The notes under the pieces are model-generated. The model saw only the letters and a list, made by a program, of their open reading frames with translations. It ran no database searches and was not told the DNA's origin. Below, one piece after another: positions 34,806-46,772 of a stretch of 64,000 nucleotides of DNA. Source of the DNA: Phorcus lineatus (Eukaryota > Mollusca > Gastropoda > Trochida > Trochidae); assembly GCA_921293015.1 (NCBI GenBank), contig OV121081.1, positions 29,639,158-29,703,157 of the forward strand, read 5' to 3'. The position numbers were made by a program, and so were the translations under genes. How positions within the stretch are numbered: the first letter of the stretch is position 1; each line of letters opens with the position of its first letter.

Positions 34806-37800
34806 GCGAATATATCATTCACTTCAAACATAATAAGCCCTTTCCTGTCTTGGAGCGGTCAAAAACAAGACCAAGAGTTAAGTATTGGACTAAGATGTTT
34901 TGCTTGATTTGACGGTAAGGTTAGAATAAGTAATGTCCGCATGAAATTATCAGATCCATTATCGAAGAGACAGAAAATGTAAACTATCTTTATATGTTAT
35001 GGTAGTATTTTAGATTGGAAAATTATCTGGATGAGAAATTAACACCAAGCTAGCTTGCTTCACAAGAGTTTGAATGTAGTTTTGACATCGTTCATTTTCC
35101 ATTTCAAACGCACAAACTGACCTTCAATTCTTAAAAAAACATTAAAACTGCATTGCACATCTGCAAAAAAACAGGTGTAAAAGCCATAGTCAAAGAAACC
35201 GCAACAAAAGGAAAAGGCATCTTTGATTACTGCTTTACTTGTATAAACTATGATTCAAGTTGAGTATGTAGTTTCAGTATGTAGAGCAATGGTCCTGAAC
35301 ATTTCGGAGAAAATGGCTCCTTTTGGACAAGTTATTTAAATCTTTTGTCCTTTCGAAAATCTACAAAAGGCTGAAAACATCCATCCGAATTTATACATGA
35401 TAGGACCGACAGTAACAATTTGTTAATGTAGAACGACAGAAAAGGACACTAGCAAACTGGGCATGATTGCGCCCTTGTGATTTAAATGAAGACGCAGTTA
35501 TGGACTTTGAAGGAGCTTGTTGATAGTAAAGCTTTGATAGAGTTAATGGAACCCAGCAGTTTATTACCGGGCTATCCATAGCTTGACGATGTAGCATACG
35601 TGAGGAATAATATATACTTGGACCGTACATCATGTGACTTAAGTTACTTTAGATAGGAATACCAATTAGGAATTTGGACGCCCCCAATCGCTTATTACGA
35701 GAACGTAGTTGTTAAGGTACGTTTTTTTGTTCCCGATATTTATCTTATAAAAACAGTTTTAAAAAAACTGAAATCCAGCATAATGTTTACTGGCATCAAA
35801 ACTCTTTAATGCAGCAAATCAAATTACTATGTATCAAAGCGAAAGATGACAGCCTTAATACTGAGATAGCAGAGATGGCTTTTTTTTCTTCCAAACAGTG
35901 TCCGTGGGTAAATAAAAAATTTCCTCTCAGCAACGATTCGTCATAAGTTTGTTAAATACACTTCAGCTACAAATATGAAAAAAACTGGCTAAATATTATG
36001 AAATCACTACGACAATTTACCTGCAATAGCAAGCAATTTGATAAAACAGCGTAAATGATAACATCTAATGAAAGTTAAAGCAAACATTGTCTTTTAGTTT
36101 TGTAACCACATACATAATGTCATGATTGTTTTATTCGGTTTTCTTTGTCTAGTTAACGTTCGTGTGCAATTTTGATATGATCTGTATTGATGAGATGTTC
36201 ATAACAGCAAAGATTTGCTTGTTTACTGAACAATATTTGTTTATGGATAAGAAATATATTTAACCCATATAGTACAATGATTCCATTTGTAAAACATTTA
36301 CCACCATAAACTATTCTACTAAACATAATTATCTTTTGGACATCGGTCTTGATTTCAATATTTAAAAAATAATAACTTCTTTTTTGTAAAACATTTTAAC
36401 ATGTGATCGTGTAATAATTGCACATATATTATGTCATGTGTAGCCTGCAGCTATTAGTATTGGTTATCCGTGGATAAATTGTTTGAAATATAACTCTTAC
36501 AGATTATATTATAGATAATCAATGCTCTTGACACTTGATATCTGAAATTCTAATATTTCTTTTATCCTGACAAAATTCAACAAAAAGGAAGAATAAATAC
36601 AAATCACACAATCAACTTGCGCTTATAAGCTCTTCTGTTCTTATTCGACTTAAATGTACATGTTGAACAGGAAGGTAATGCAACGAAATAAGGTGATTTT
36701 GAGGAGGTTTGATTTATAGAAGTGGATGTTATTTTCTTCAATAAATTTGACGAATTCGAATACACCCACTAGAATAAGCCTTAAGGTTTCCTAAACATCA
36801 TTTAATATGAATCTACAATCACAAATAAGAACGATATCGATTAGGTTGGTAAGCGAGGTTTGAGGTTTGAAATGAAACTCCGCGATTTTCTTTGATGCGT
36901 ACCAAGCTACCTAATTTGCTGATATCAAAGGGGGAAGTCCCACTTTCATCTTTAAACGGCATTTATATGATAATGAATAGTTAACAAACTATATCTAACA
37001 ATCGTCTAAAACATTACCTGAGGCATCAATGTTAGTTATATTAATATATACTCACCACCAAAAGAAATTGCTTTATATCTAGTGTAATATGAATTCACAT
37101 TTATGAATAGATGTTTGATATGCAATGGAAAGTTTTTTCAGAAGAAAAACGCAGCACACGATAAGTTATGAAGGACTAAAATGTGTCCTGGATTTAATTT
37201 CTTTTTGCGCGTGCAGAGACTGTCCAAGAAGTTACGAATGCATTTTTACACGATTTAATTGCTTTTACGATACTTCGCAATTTGATGCAACAATTGGAAT
37301 GCCACGTTTATATGGCTACATTACAGATTTTGCGATCTATTGCGAAGCTATTCCCCACTAATATGTGTATTGCAAAAGATGTAGATAATATATTATGTGA
37401 AATAGCGATGGTGTGGATGCAGTGGGGACTCAATATGTGTAAGTAAAAATGTAGGTATAAGATATGTTACAAAGCAAATACAGGGAGGTATCAGGTCTAA
37501 TTGTGTGTACAATTTGTCTTTCACAATTGTTTAACTCATATAAAGGCAAATAACCTTAATGATTACATTGGACCAATTACTTATCAATATTTGTAGGGCG
37601 ACAATTGGCTTTTGTCTGACAGAAATGGTCAGAAGCTTAAAACTAATCATATAGGAAACAATTATGGTTGGGTAACCAAACAAATGAGCATAGGAGATAG
37701 AAATCCACCATTGAAGAAGAGGTTAGCGACTAAACTGGTGAGCGAGAGGCAGTATATATCTTCGAGGCCGTTGATGTTACTAAGAAGATTATTAAATGGC

Positions 37801-38614
37801 AGTATGAAACCTTCATGTGTTTCATGGGTTTTTTTCACGCATGTCAAGTTTACATATGTCGAATGTGAATAGAAGCAACGGTACCTTTTGACTTGTGTTA
37901 AGCTTATGCGAGTTTCCTCTACACATAATGGGTACAGAGTAGAGAGTAACCACTCGTTCAGTAAAAAACCCAACTATTTGATAGTGGACAAGAGAGATAA
38001 CTATGTATATAATATAAGGTGGAGGAACGGCTGTTAAGCGGAAAACAACCAATGTGCCATCTTTTGCCGGGGTAAAAGAGTCTACATTGCAGTTTTACCA
38101 GGGGAATTTGTGCTATGTAGCTTTTTTCCGTGGTGAAATTTAGCTAGGGGGAAAATGTACAATATCAAAACGGCATTTTACCATTAACATACATGTTACA
38201 TACAGTGATGCTATATAAAATATATTTCCGATTGCTATAAACATGATGTAATAGCAAGTTCGTATCTCTGGAGTACGATAAACCAAAAAAAATCCATTTC
38301 AAGTGCTCAATTACCGGCATGTCATTATAAAAAGTAGACATTTCCCTATCATTTGATTTTCAAAGAAAAACCATGAAACATAATTTGATCTTGAGTTAAC
38401 CCAAGACATTTTCTGTGCATTCCCTTGTATCATCAAAAAAGTTACTCGTAAAAAGTGTGCAAAAAGGTACGGGGAAAGTGGTCTAGGTCTGACTAAATAT
38501 GTTGTTGACTCTCTGGTAATAATGCTACTCAGTCTGAAAATAACAGCATGTAAAGACAACATCAGTGATGAGACCATAATTGGGATGATATTATATCTGA
38601 ATTATAAAATAGTA
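34806..38614. other. Long non-coding stretch
   Basis: About 3.8 kb without a supported gene. Two overlapping open frames at 37612-37973 (86 codons +, 103 codons -) and one at 37125-37361 (+) are the longest. None resembles a known protein, and I cannot choose between the strands. Confidence 0.4.
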
Positions 38615-39795
38615 CGAGGGGAAGTCGATAAGTTCATAGAAGTCAGTATTAATACACCCCTGAAGACATCATCGTTGATGAATCTATTTACACGACAGAC
38701 CTGTAAAATGGAAAGTTTTAAACTGAGCATGGTGCGGTTATCACTGATCAAACGAAGGAAGTGATGAATATGACCAAATTACAAAAACGTATGACCAATG
38801 ACCAATATTCTACTGTTGCAAAATTGTTAGCTGAGTTTATGCGGGGTCGCAGCTCCTGGGACGATGACCCACGGTTGGAAGCCCTGTTAAAGCAATTTCA
38901 GATGATATGGTTGTACGGGTCCAGAGCTTAATCATGTCTGATTGTAGAATAAAGGTGAACGAAATAAATTTATAGTGGAGCATTTCCTTTTGAAGTGTTT
39001 GCACCACAAATCATTAGCACTTGCACATGCCCAGGTGTCTGCAAGATGGGTGCCACGAAACTTAAATCACAAGACCGACACCAGAGAGTTGAATCCAGTC
39101 GAGAGCTCTTGGATATCTGCTACGCTGGTCCCAGTTACTTTCATGCCCGTCTGGTTACAGAGAATGAAAGGTGGATTCATCACTAGGATCTTGACACCAA
39201 GTAATTAAGAATCTTTGCAATGGAAGCATGGGCACTCTCCTGCACCCAAGGAGTTCAAATCTCAGCCTTCTGCTGGCAAGATGACAGCGACCATTTTCTG
39301 GCATTCAAGGGACATGATACTTATAGACTATAAACCGACTAAAACTGCAATAACAGGAGCCTACTTTGCTGACTTGTTGAAGCAATTTAGATCGGCGAAC
39401 AAGAAGAGGCGCTGCATGTTGACTGCTGGAGTTCTTCATGACAACGCTCCAGTGCTCCAGGCTGCACTTCAAAAATATGGCTTTGAACAACTTAACCATC
39501 CCGCCTATAGTCCAGATCTGGCCCAAGGCGACTTCTCTCTGTTTCGCAATTTGAAATCACACTTGCGTGGTACAATATTTAACGATGATGATAAACTCAA
39601 GGCAGCTACAGAGACGGGGATGAGAGGCCAGCCAGATGATTTCTACCGCAAAGGCATAGACAGTCTCAGAGACAAATGGGCAAAAGTGCATCGACGTACT
39701 GGGAGATTGTATTGAAATAAATCGATATCGCAACGATTGGCTTCTGTTTTAGATTTTCTAATTGAGTGGGTACATCTTTTTGCGTGAGGGAAGTG
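38615..39795 (+). mobile_element. Decayed mariner (Tc1/mariner superfamily) transposon
   Basis: Immediately after a TA at 38613-38614, CGAGGGGAAGTCGATAAGTT resembles the ends of mariner elements (family style: CGAGGGGCG followed by a run ending AAGT). The coding remnant begins about 95 bp further in, as usual. The right end is vague: TCTTTTTGCGTGAGGGAAG near 39775-39793 is in the right place but a poor inverted match, so the right limit is approximate. Confidence 0.65.
38708..39715 (+). pseudogene. mariner transposase, near full length but broken
   Basis: The 336-codon span is close to the family's ~345. From the N-terminus: MESFKLSMV; YSTVAKLLAEFMRGRSSWDD (end of the helix-turn-helix region); PVKAISDDMVVRVQSLIMSD; QVSARWVPRNL; SSRELLDICYAGPSYF; LVTENERWIHH; MQWKHGHSPAPKEFK; PSAGKMTATIFW. 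The final uninterrupted frame (39215-39715) contains VLHDNAPVLQ, LNHPAYSPDLAQGDFSLF and LRGTIFNDDDKLKAA. At least four frame changes separate these blocks. The first catalytic Asp (family TQDE.W) reads Asn in TENERW. The second (HDNAP) and third (GDF) Asp survive, but the spacing between them is about five residues short of the mariner D34D rule. The element cannot be active. Confidence 0.9.
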
Positions 39796-42700
39796 TCGAA
39801 CGTTATACCAATATGATTGCCGGAGCCATGCGTTAGATGCAAAGACTTTCAAAGGCAAATACATATTTTATAAGGATAGACCTTATCCGATCTCTTACTA
39901 CTCCATATTACCCACAATGTTTGAAAATCGCAGATATGACCTTAATGTGGAGCTGTATATGAAATAAAATATCTCTTTATTTCAAAAACCAGATTTTATA
40001 ATTCCTGACATAGGTAAATTAAATATATATAGATATGAATAAAGATTTTTTTGGTTATTGAATACATGACCTACGTACACTGTAATGGTATTGACCTTAT
40101 TGTAAACACAGCCCTTCTGAAATTGTCAGGGCAAACAATTTTACACAATCCCTAAATTACAACTCTTCATCTCTCAGAGGGAGCAAGTGTTTACTTGACA
40201 AATAGGAATAAAGATACAGATGAAAAATATTAAACACTACCGTATAGAATGTGTATAACAAACCAATCTGGTTTACTTGTTGTATACTTTGAAACACTTC
40301 AGAATGATACAAAATCTTTGCCTAGTGTCTTGTCTTCGCGAGCTCTATGATTCAATGCAGAAATGCAATGCAAAGATATAGGGATACATCTTACAGATGA
40401 AAAAACAACTTAAGCTGCGATGAACTGAACCCAAGGACGAAAAGAGTGATTAGCCTTGAATTCAGTAATACGACTCCTTGCACGTGTACAGTATAATATT
40501 GCTCTGAGTGCATATTATTGTGACAGGTCATCATCAAGCAATTCAACAGCAACTGCCTAAAGCCCAGATCTGGCCCAAAGTTGCTACGTTGGATTGGTTC
40601 ACAGTTTATTTGTTATATAGATTTCACATGTTTCGATCGATATTGAGTAACCTTACGAGATAAAATAAAAACATTGATACAAACAATATTGAACAATATC
40701 TTAACCCATATATACTACATAGGAACAAATAATTGTCAGATAAACAAGGTGGAGTGATCACGAACATCTTTATTATAAATTAAAAAAATTAACGTAAGAC
40801 GCGCTCAGTCAGAGAATGAAATATATAGAGAGAGTGGGAAGCCTCATATTAGCCAGTTATTGAAAAATATTCATTCTATGTTTAAACTTGTTAACTTGTC
40901 GTAATTGAAATTTTCCTCGATTGCTTGAATAAAAAGTAAATGCATTTAAATATAGTGGGCGATTTATATTACGCTTTCACGAACAGAAGAAAGTTTGAAA
41001 GAAAGACTTCAAAATCACATACCTCAATAGACGTTGACAAATACCACCGTTCCCTATAAACAAATTCTAAGATTGCACAACTGGAGAAAACTAGCAACCA
41101 TATGTATTGATATCAAACTGCGAAACAGATGACAGGTTAAGCTTGAGGGGGACATACATCATAAAAGGTATCTGTTTCTTATAAAACTAATCCATGTGAT
41201 TTTTTAAGTATTAGAATTGTAATAAAAAGATGTGCTGGCAATGCTAAACAAAGGTTTCAGAGATGCAAAAAACAATGACTCAAAGGCAACAATTTGTTTG
41301 TAAGGTAAACGTCACCACTTAAAAGAACTTTTATCTTGCGAAAAGAAAATTTCCAAGACATTAACATTCATATCTCTTTTTAATAAGTATCGACAATACC
41401 TAAACATGATTTTTTGGTTTTAGTAAAATCTAATTTCTAATACAACTAAAAGTAATCAAATCATATAAGCAAATTAAGTGAAACGAATATTGAAGTTTTT
41501 ACACCTTTTAACAACTTTTGACAAAGTGGCTGAAGTTTAATATTTAAATATCATTCGGGATTCTTTTCATTTGTAATTTGTAACTTAAAGTGGTAAACGC
41601 AGCTAAATGTGATACCATGTTCATAACACAAGTTTATTTAGTAAATATGTGAGTTTGAAAGTATCTACTAATACTACGAGTGTCTAAGCTACACATTAGT
41701 TAGCAGAGGTGTCATTTGTGTACTTGTTTTACTCCGAAAATAGATTTTAAGTTTAAGTTAAATTGGATGATATACCAGATTTACGTAAACTAAAACAAAC
41801 GAACCAAATTTACATTATTTAAATGTACCCTTCCTTCGAAAACAGAATTCAATCAACTGAAGGATTCGGTATACCTGTGTTAATGCAAAATTATGTTGAA
41901 ATTTCAGATTGTTTTTCAACAAGCATTAACAAAAAGATTCTACAAAGCAATTAGGATTAATCTGTCGAGTTCAATTTGGTCTTTTATCCCTGGCCTCCTC
42001 CTTTTTACAAGATGCCATTACACCATTACAAATGAAACTGGGGAAATTGGTTCACCAGCAAATCGTTTATTCTTTACTAAACGTAATGCAACTGATTATG
42101 TTACTAATTTTATGGATGTGTTATAAATGTCCCATTTTATTAAACAAAGGACATTACCCAAAATACTGAGATAAGTTATACCTTTTTCACAATAACCCAC
42201 AGTAGTCTTTGAGAGTAAAACATAAAAAAAAATATCCCATAACATATTTACATATGACATGTGCGATCAGTGATCACATGGGGCGGCATCCTGATTTTTA
42301 GGAATTTATGCAGTTGCATATTTATTTATTTATCTGTATTTTCTTTCTGTGGTTAACATTACATCCCAAAATAAAATGTACGCATTTATGAAGGAAAATA
42401 TGAATTGGCCTTCTATCTTTATTACATTGATTGAAAAAACTTGTTAAAGTGACATTTATATTTGAAAAAAGAATCCAATTTTGAATGATATATTTCAAAC
42501 GCTGCTCCCAAATTTAATCAAATAGAATAAGACTCACACCTTTACCCATAATATCAAGTATTACAACCTTGAAGAACCTTCTCCATCTTTTATGTCTGCT
42601 ATATCAATGCACTACGTTGAAACCAATCACATGCGTCGATGAAGAATGTTCTCTCAGGTAATACACGATTTTTGAAGATTGAGTGAACATAATGGAAACT

Positions 42701-42889
42701 GTGACCCAAGAGTACCCATTTTGGCTATACACGATAGAACAATTCGAATCCAGTTTTTAGTCTGCTCTTAGTCTATACCATTTTATAGGAAACCTTATTG
42801 CGTGTGTGGTGTGAGGTGACGACGTTTGACGTTCGAGAGTGATGTCCCCACCAACAATGAAAGTAAACAGTACAAACGCTTAAATGAGT
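39796..42889. other. Long non-coding stretch
   Basis: About 3.1 kb of AT-rich sequence with no gene, RNA or transposon signature visible. The 77-codon frame at 41893-42126 (+) is unrecognised. Confidence 0.45.
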
Positions 42890-43140
42890 ATACCGAATTT
42901 TTATTTACTGCAATGGAAGTCAGAAATTAGGACAGTCAAGTGTAGTAATATGCAAAAACAATATGGGGAAAATGGTGATGGATGTATCATCCATGCTCAA
43001 AGATTTTGCCGAAACACTATAGAGAGACTCCCTTCCTATAACACTGTTAAGAACTGGAAGAAGATGTAAAGTGTAGAAGAGGGAGAATTGAAGAGACACC
43101 GTGTCAGTGATGGAGAGATCGATACTGTGAGATGGCCTTA
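42890..43140 (+). pseudogene. Helix-turn-helix relic of a transposon (DUF4817-like)
   Basis: The frame EIRTVKC..MQKQYGENGDG, IHAQRFCRNTIERL, PSYNTVKNWKKM, stop, then EGELKRHRVSDGE follows the layout of the N-terminal helix-turn-helix found in several insect and lophotrochozoan transposon proteins (YGE..R...A...F...P.....PS..T......ETG...R.R..GRPR). One stop and a shortened linker break it. No catalytic domain follows before 43.3 kb. I infer an orphan N-terminal fragment; the transposon family is unresolved. Confidence 0.42.
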
Positions 43141-43899
43141 ACATACAAACGTATGGTCTCTCATTTCATTTTACCTGTGAGATTATCAGTTTGTCAACTC
43201 TTAATCATCATATTATGTCGTTTACTCAATGTGTTTAATTAGGAATTGACTTCAAAATTTATTACATGTAAGTTAAGTTCATGGAGGTATATTTAAACTT
43301 TAAAAATGTGCAAATTGTGTAAATCCGCGTAGCCAATAAAAATCCACAACACAAGACCATGAACTTATTAGACGTCCTTCGCGCGTGGCCTTGGCTACTT
43401 GCCTCAGTTGTAAACATAAATCGCAAATGTGAAACTCGAAAGAAACCTGCTGAATTTACCAAGGCAGATGCCATATGCTGGTGGTGTTAGAATCTTGATC
43501 TAACAGAATCTGTTTAAACAGCACACATTTCTAAAATGTGTTGAGGAACCAAGTTTAAAAATGTTGATGAACTTAGTGGCATTTCCATGGCCGATCTCCC
43601 TGCAACGGCCGCGAATATTTTCCATACGTTCACGAAAAGTGATTCTATTTTTAGAAACACGTTACTTTGATGGACGTGGCTAAATATCACGTGACGTCAT
43701 GTAAATAATGACCTTTTATGCTAAGTATTGTTGATGCAAGAACTTCAGACATTGATAAAACTCACACCATTTGATGAAGACAGTTTATTCATTTAAGCTT
43801 TATGCGTTGTTCCATGAAATATCTCTCTTTAACTTTGGCATTTATACTAGTCAGTTTGGCTTTTTTTGACTTCGATATACATTCTGTCAAAGGACATTA
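43141..43899. other. Non-coding stretch with an E-box/CRE composite
   Basis: The unusual composite TCACGTGACGTCAT (43687-43700) joins an E-box-like CACGTG to the CRE palindrome TGACGTCA (43692-43699). 43580-43720 is mildly CpG-enriched. No exon was found. Confidence 0.35.
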
Positions 43900-46265
43900 C
43901 AACTGGCCAGTTATTTCATAATAATCTTCTTTATGTCAATTAAACTTCTCTACGTTGTTGGTTAAATGGTAAGGTTCAAAAACTACAAAAGAACAAATAA
44001 TAAATTCGCCATTAATAAGTACGCTTCAATCATTAAAGATTGGGAAAAGGGGTAACCATTTTTTTTAAAGCTTCTCAAAATTATTGTTTCTTCTGGCTAT
44101 GAATTTTTCCACAGAGAAAAAATCTTTCAATAATTTTGGATAATTATGTAATTTTGGAATAAAATTGTTTAAAGTGCAAGTGTAAATATATTTTTTTGCA
44201 GAGAATAATGTAATAAGTAACAATGGGTAATTACCTAATACCCCAAACCAAATCAGAATTTTTGTTATTTTCAATGTCTGTAAATTTTTGGTTATCCAAC
44301 TTTCAAAATCTCTCCAGAATGTCCGGGTAACCCCACATTCCCAATATACATGAAATAAGGTTTCATTATCCACCTTACAAAAACTACATACTTCATTGTC
44401 AACAAGTTTCATTTTAAAAAGTTCTCTTTTTGTATAAACAATTCTGTGCAAAAATTTAAATTGAAAATCCAGAAGTTTTACATCTTTCAAATTCATTCTG
44501 CAAGCACCAAAAATCATTTGCCAGTGCAAATATGAAATACATTTTCCCACTTCTGGCATATATGAGGCTTAACATTGTCAAAAAAAACCTTGAACCTTTT
44601 CTTGAATAAAAAAATTCCTTATGCAATAGATTTAAATCCACATCAAAGGCCTCAATATATCTTTGTCGTCTTATAGTCATCTTCCAAGACTCGGGTAAAA
44701 TATATAAAACAAAATCAAGGTCCATATATGTACATCTTATATCAAACTTTAGCTTCATTTCTTCAAAGGACATGAAACCATTCTCATTACAAAGATCCAC
44801 AATTATCATAATTCCACTATTAGCCCAATGTCTAATAAAATGATACTGGTTTTTAAAATAAGCCACAAGGGTTGTGATAATATTCTGTAAATCTTTTCTT
44901 CTTCAATAGTGTTTCTTACACAATATAATTTCCATGGATTATTTGTTGTAACTATATTTTGAAAGTTTGCTCCATATTGTAAAATATCATTTAAAGTAAA
45001 ATTGCAAGGATTATTTACCCTACCTTTCCTCAAATATTGTCTGAGGGTTGATAATTTCATTGCATAAATGAAAGTTTTTATATCAATCATGCGTAGACCC
45101 CCTTCTGTAAAATCTTTCTTTTAAGTGCTCCTTTTGATTTTGTCATTTTTGTCATTCCAAATAAATCTGAAAAATATCCTGTAAAGTTCACTGATAAATT
45201 CATCAGGTGGGTTAGGTAAACTATTGAAAACATGTACTAATTTTGAGAGAGCTAATGTTTTCATAACAGTAATTTTGCCAATTAATGTTAAGTGGCTTTC
45301 TCCTTGTTGCTAGTTATCTCTTAATTTCCTCAAGTCTTTTTCTTGTGTTGATTACCCAAAGATCCTTTAAATTAGGTGTAAATTTGATACCCAAAACTTC
45401 AAATTCCTTTCTTTGCCATTCTACATCTAATTCTTGAAAAGTATATCTCTGATACCTGCTTTTGAGCCAATCCAAATTGCTTTAGTCTTATCAATATTTT
45501 TCTTTAACCCTGACATAAGATAAAAAGTATTAATGGTATCAATTGCAGCATACAAACTTTCTTCAGTTCAATCTAAGAACAATTCGGTATCATCGGCATA
45601 TTGTTCTAATTTATATGTATGATCATGCATCACTATGCCTTTTACATCATCATTTTGTCTAATCATAAAACCGAGGATTTCAGCTACAAAAAGAAAGAGA
45701 TTTGGAGAGATGTACATTTTGAACAACACATGAAGATGTTTCATAAGTTAGAATATTATTCCAACTTATAATCTCAGGACCAAAACCAAATTTTAAAAGG
45801 ACAGAAATCTGAAATGAAATCTTTAGAAACTGTGTCAAATGCTTTTTTAAAATCGATTAACCCCAACAGACCTGGAATATCTCTTTTCTTGGTTTCAAAC
45901 ATAAGATCATACAGTAATCTTGTATTTTCACTTAGTGTTCTTCCTGGAATAAATCCAGTCTGGTTATTATGAATTAAAGAGTCTAAAGTGGATTTTAACC
46001 GGCTGGAGATGCATGCACTAATTATTTTATATAAAGAATTTAATAAAGCAATTGGTCTGTTAGATTTAGGAATACAAGTTATGACTCCTCTCTTCATAGT
46101 AAGTGACATTTCTTTGTTTCTTTTATAAATCTAAAAATCCAAACTTCCTACCAAAACAATTTGAAGAAGTCTATAGGGAATCCATCTATTCCAGGGCTTT
46201 TGTTATTCTTCATATTTTTTTACTGCTACTGATATTTCATAAAGATAAATAGTCATTATTGAATT
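43900..46265 (-). mobile_element. 5'-truncated L1/Tx1-type LINE, ORF2 remnant
   Basis: A reverse-transcriptase gene of a non-LTR retrotransposon on the minus strand. In coding order: NNKSPGIDGF (~46180); the RT core at 46109-45774 with GVITCIPK, HNNQTGFIPGR and LLGLIDFKKAFD; the catalytic box LEQYADDTELFLD (~45590); the thumb-like region KITVMKTLALSKLVHVFNSL, LYRIFFRFIWNDKNDKIK (~45170) and GGLRMIDIKTFIYAMKLSTL (45090 on); then the C-terminal zf-RVT-type module CSFCKVDNETLFHVYWECG (~44370), ending in a stop at 44065. Several stops and frame changes split it, for example one stop just after the YADD box. No endonuclease is left: the element is 5'-truncated near 46265, as is usual for LINEs. 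The 3' end and target-site duplications are not resolved; 43900 is a guess. Clade is inferred from the RT and Cys/His layout. Confidence 0.9.
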
Positions 46266-46705
46266 TAAATTACAAAGTAACATTTAAACCTACTCCACAA
46301 CAAAATTATTATTCAAATTGCAAATATATACAATACCTTAAATATACATTCATTTCAAACAAAAGTAAAACACTCACATCTGTGTTCCTAAAATCAACCT
46401 GTTCACTTCAAAATCAGTACTGTTGTGCCATGTGCTATAAATCTGCATGAGATTCTCATGTAACATGTGACATATGACATGGCATGACCATATAGGGAAA
46501 ACATCCAGACTGTTCCTTCTAGACTTGAGCCTGGCTCTATTAATGTCAAGTAGTAGACTTTGGAAAATTGATAACTTTTGGAGATTAACATAACTGATAA
46601 TAGACTTTGTTAAATGATAATAAAAAATATTAAAGAAATACTTTGTAACTTAAAACTTTGATGAAGTGAAATCTGCATCCACAAGTATCATTATACTCTC
46701 TCACT
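46266..46705. other. Non-coding stretch flanking the LINE
   Basis: No gene seen. The sequence immediately upstream of the LINE truncation point has no obvious duplicate downstream. Confidence 0.4.
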
Positions 46706-46772
46706 TCAGAGGTAGCTCCTCCATAAATTCCTATACAAGTTTAAAGGAATTAATGATGAAGCCACCTCTATG
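46706..46772. repeat. Imperfect hairpin (~26-bp arms)
   Basis: CAGAGGTAGCTCCTCCATAA and following bases pair with the inverted TAGAGGTGGCTTCATCATTA at the right side; about 19 of 26 positions match around a short loop. Could be a minimal foldback element; no function assigned. Confidence 0.4.

Noticed and set aside
37612-37973. Overlapping 86- and 103-codon frames on opposite strands
   Set aside because: No homology, no splice context and no way to choose a strand; length is only mildly above chance.
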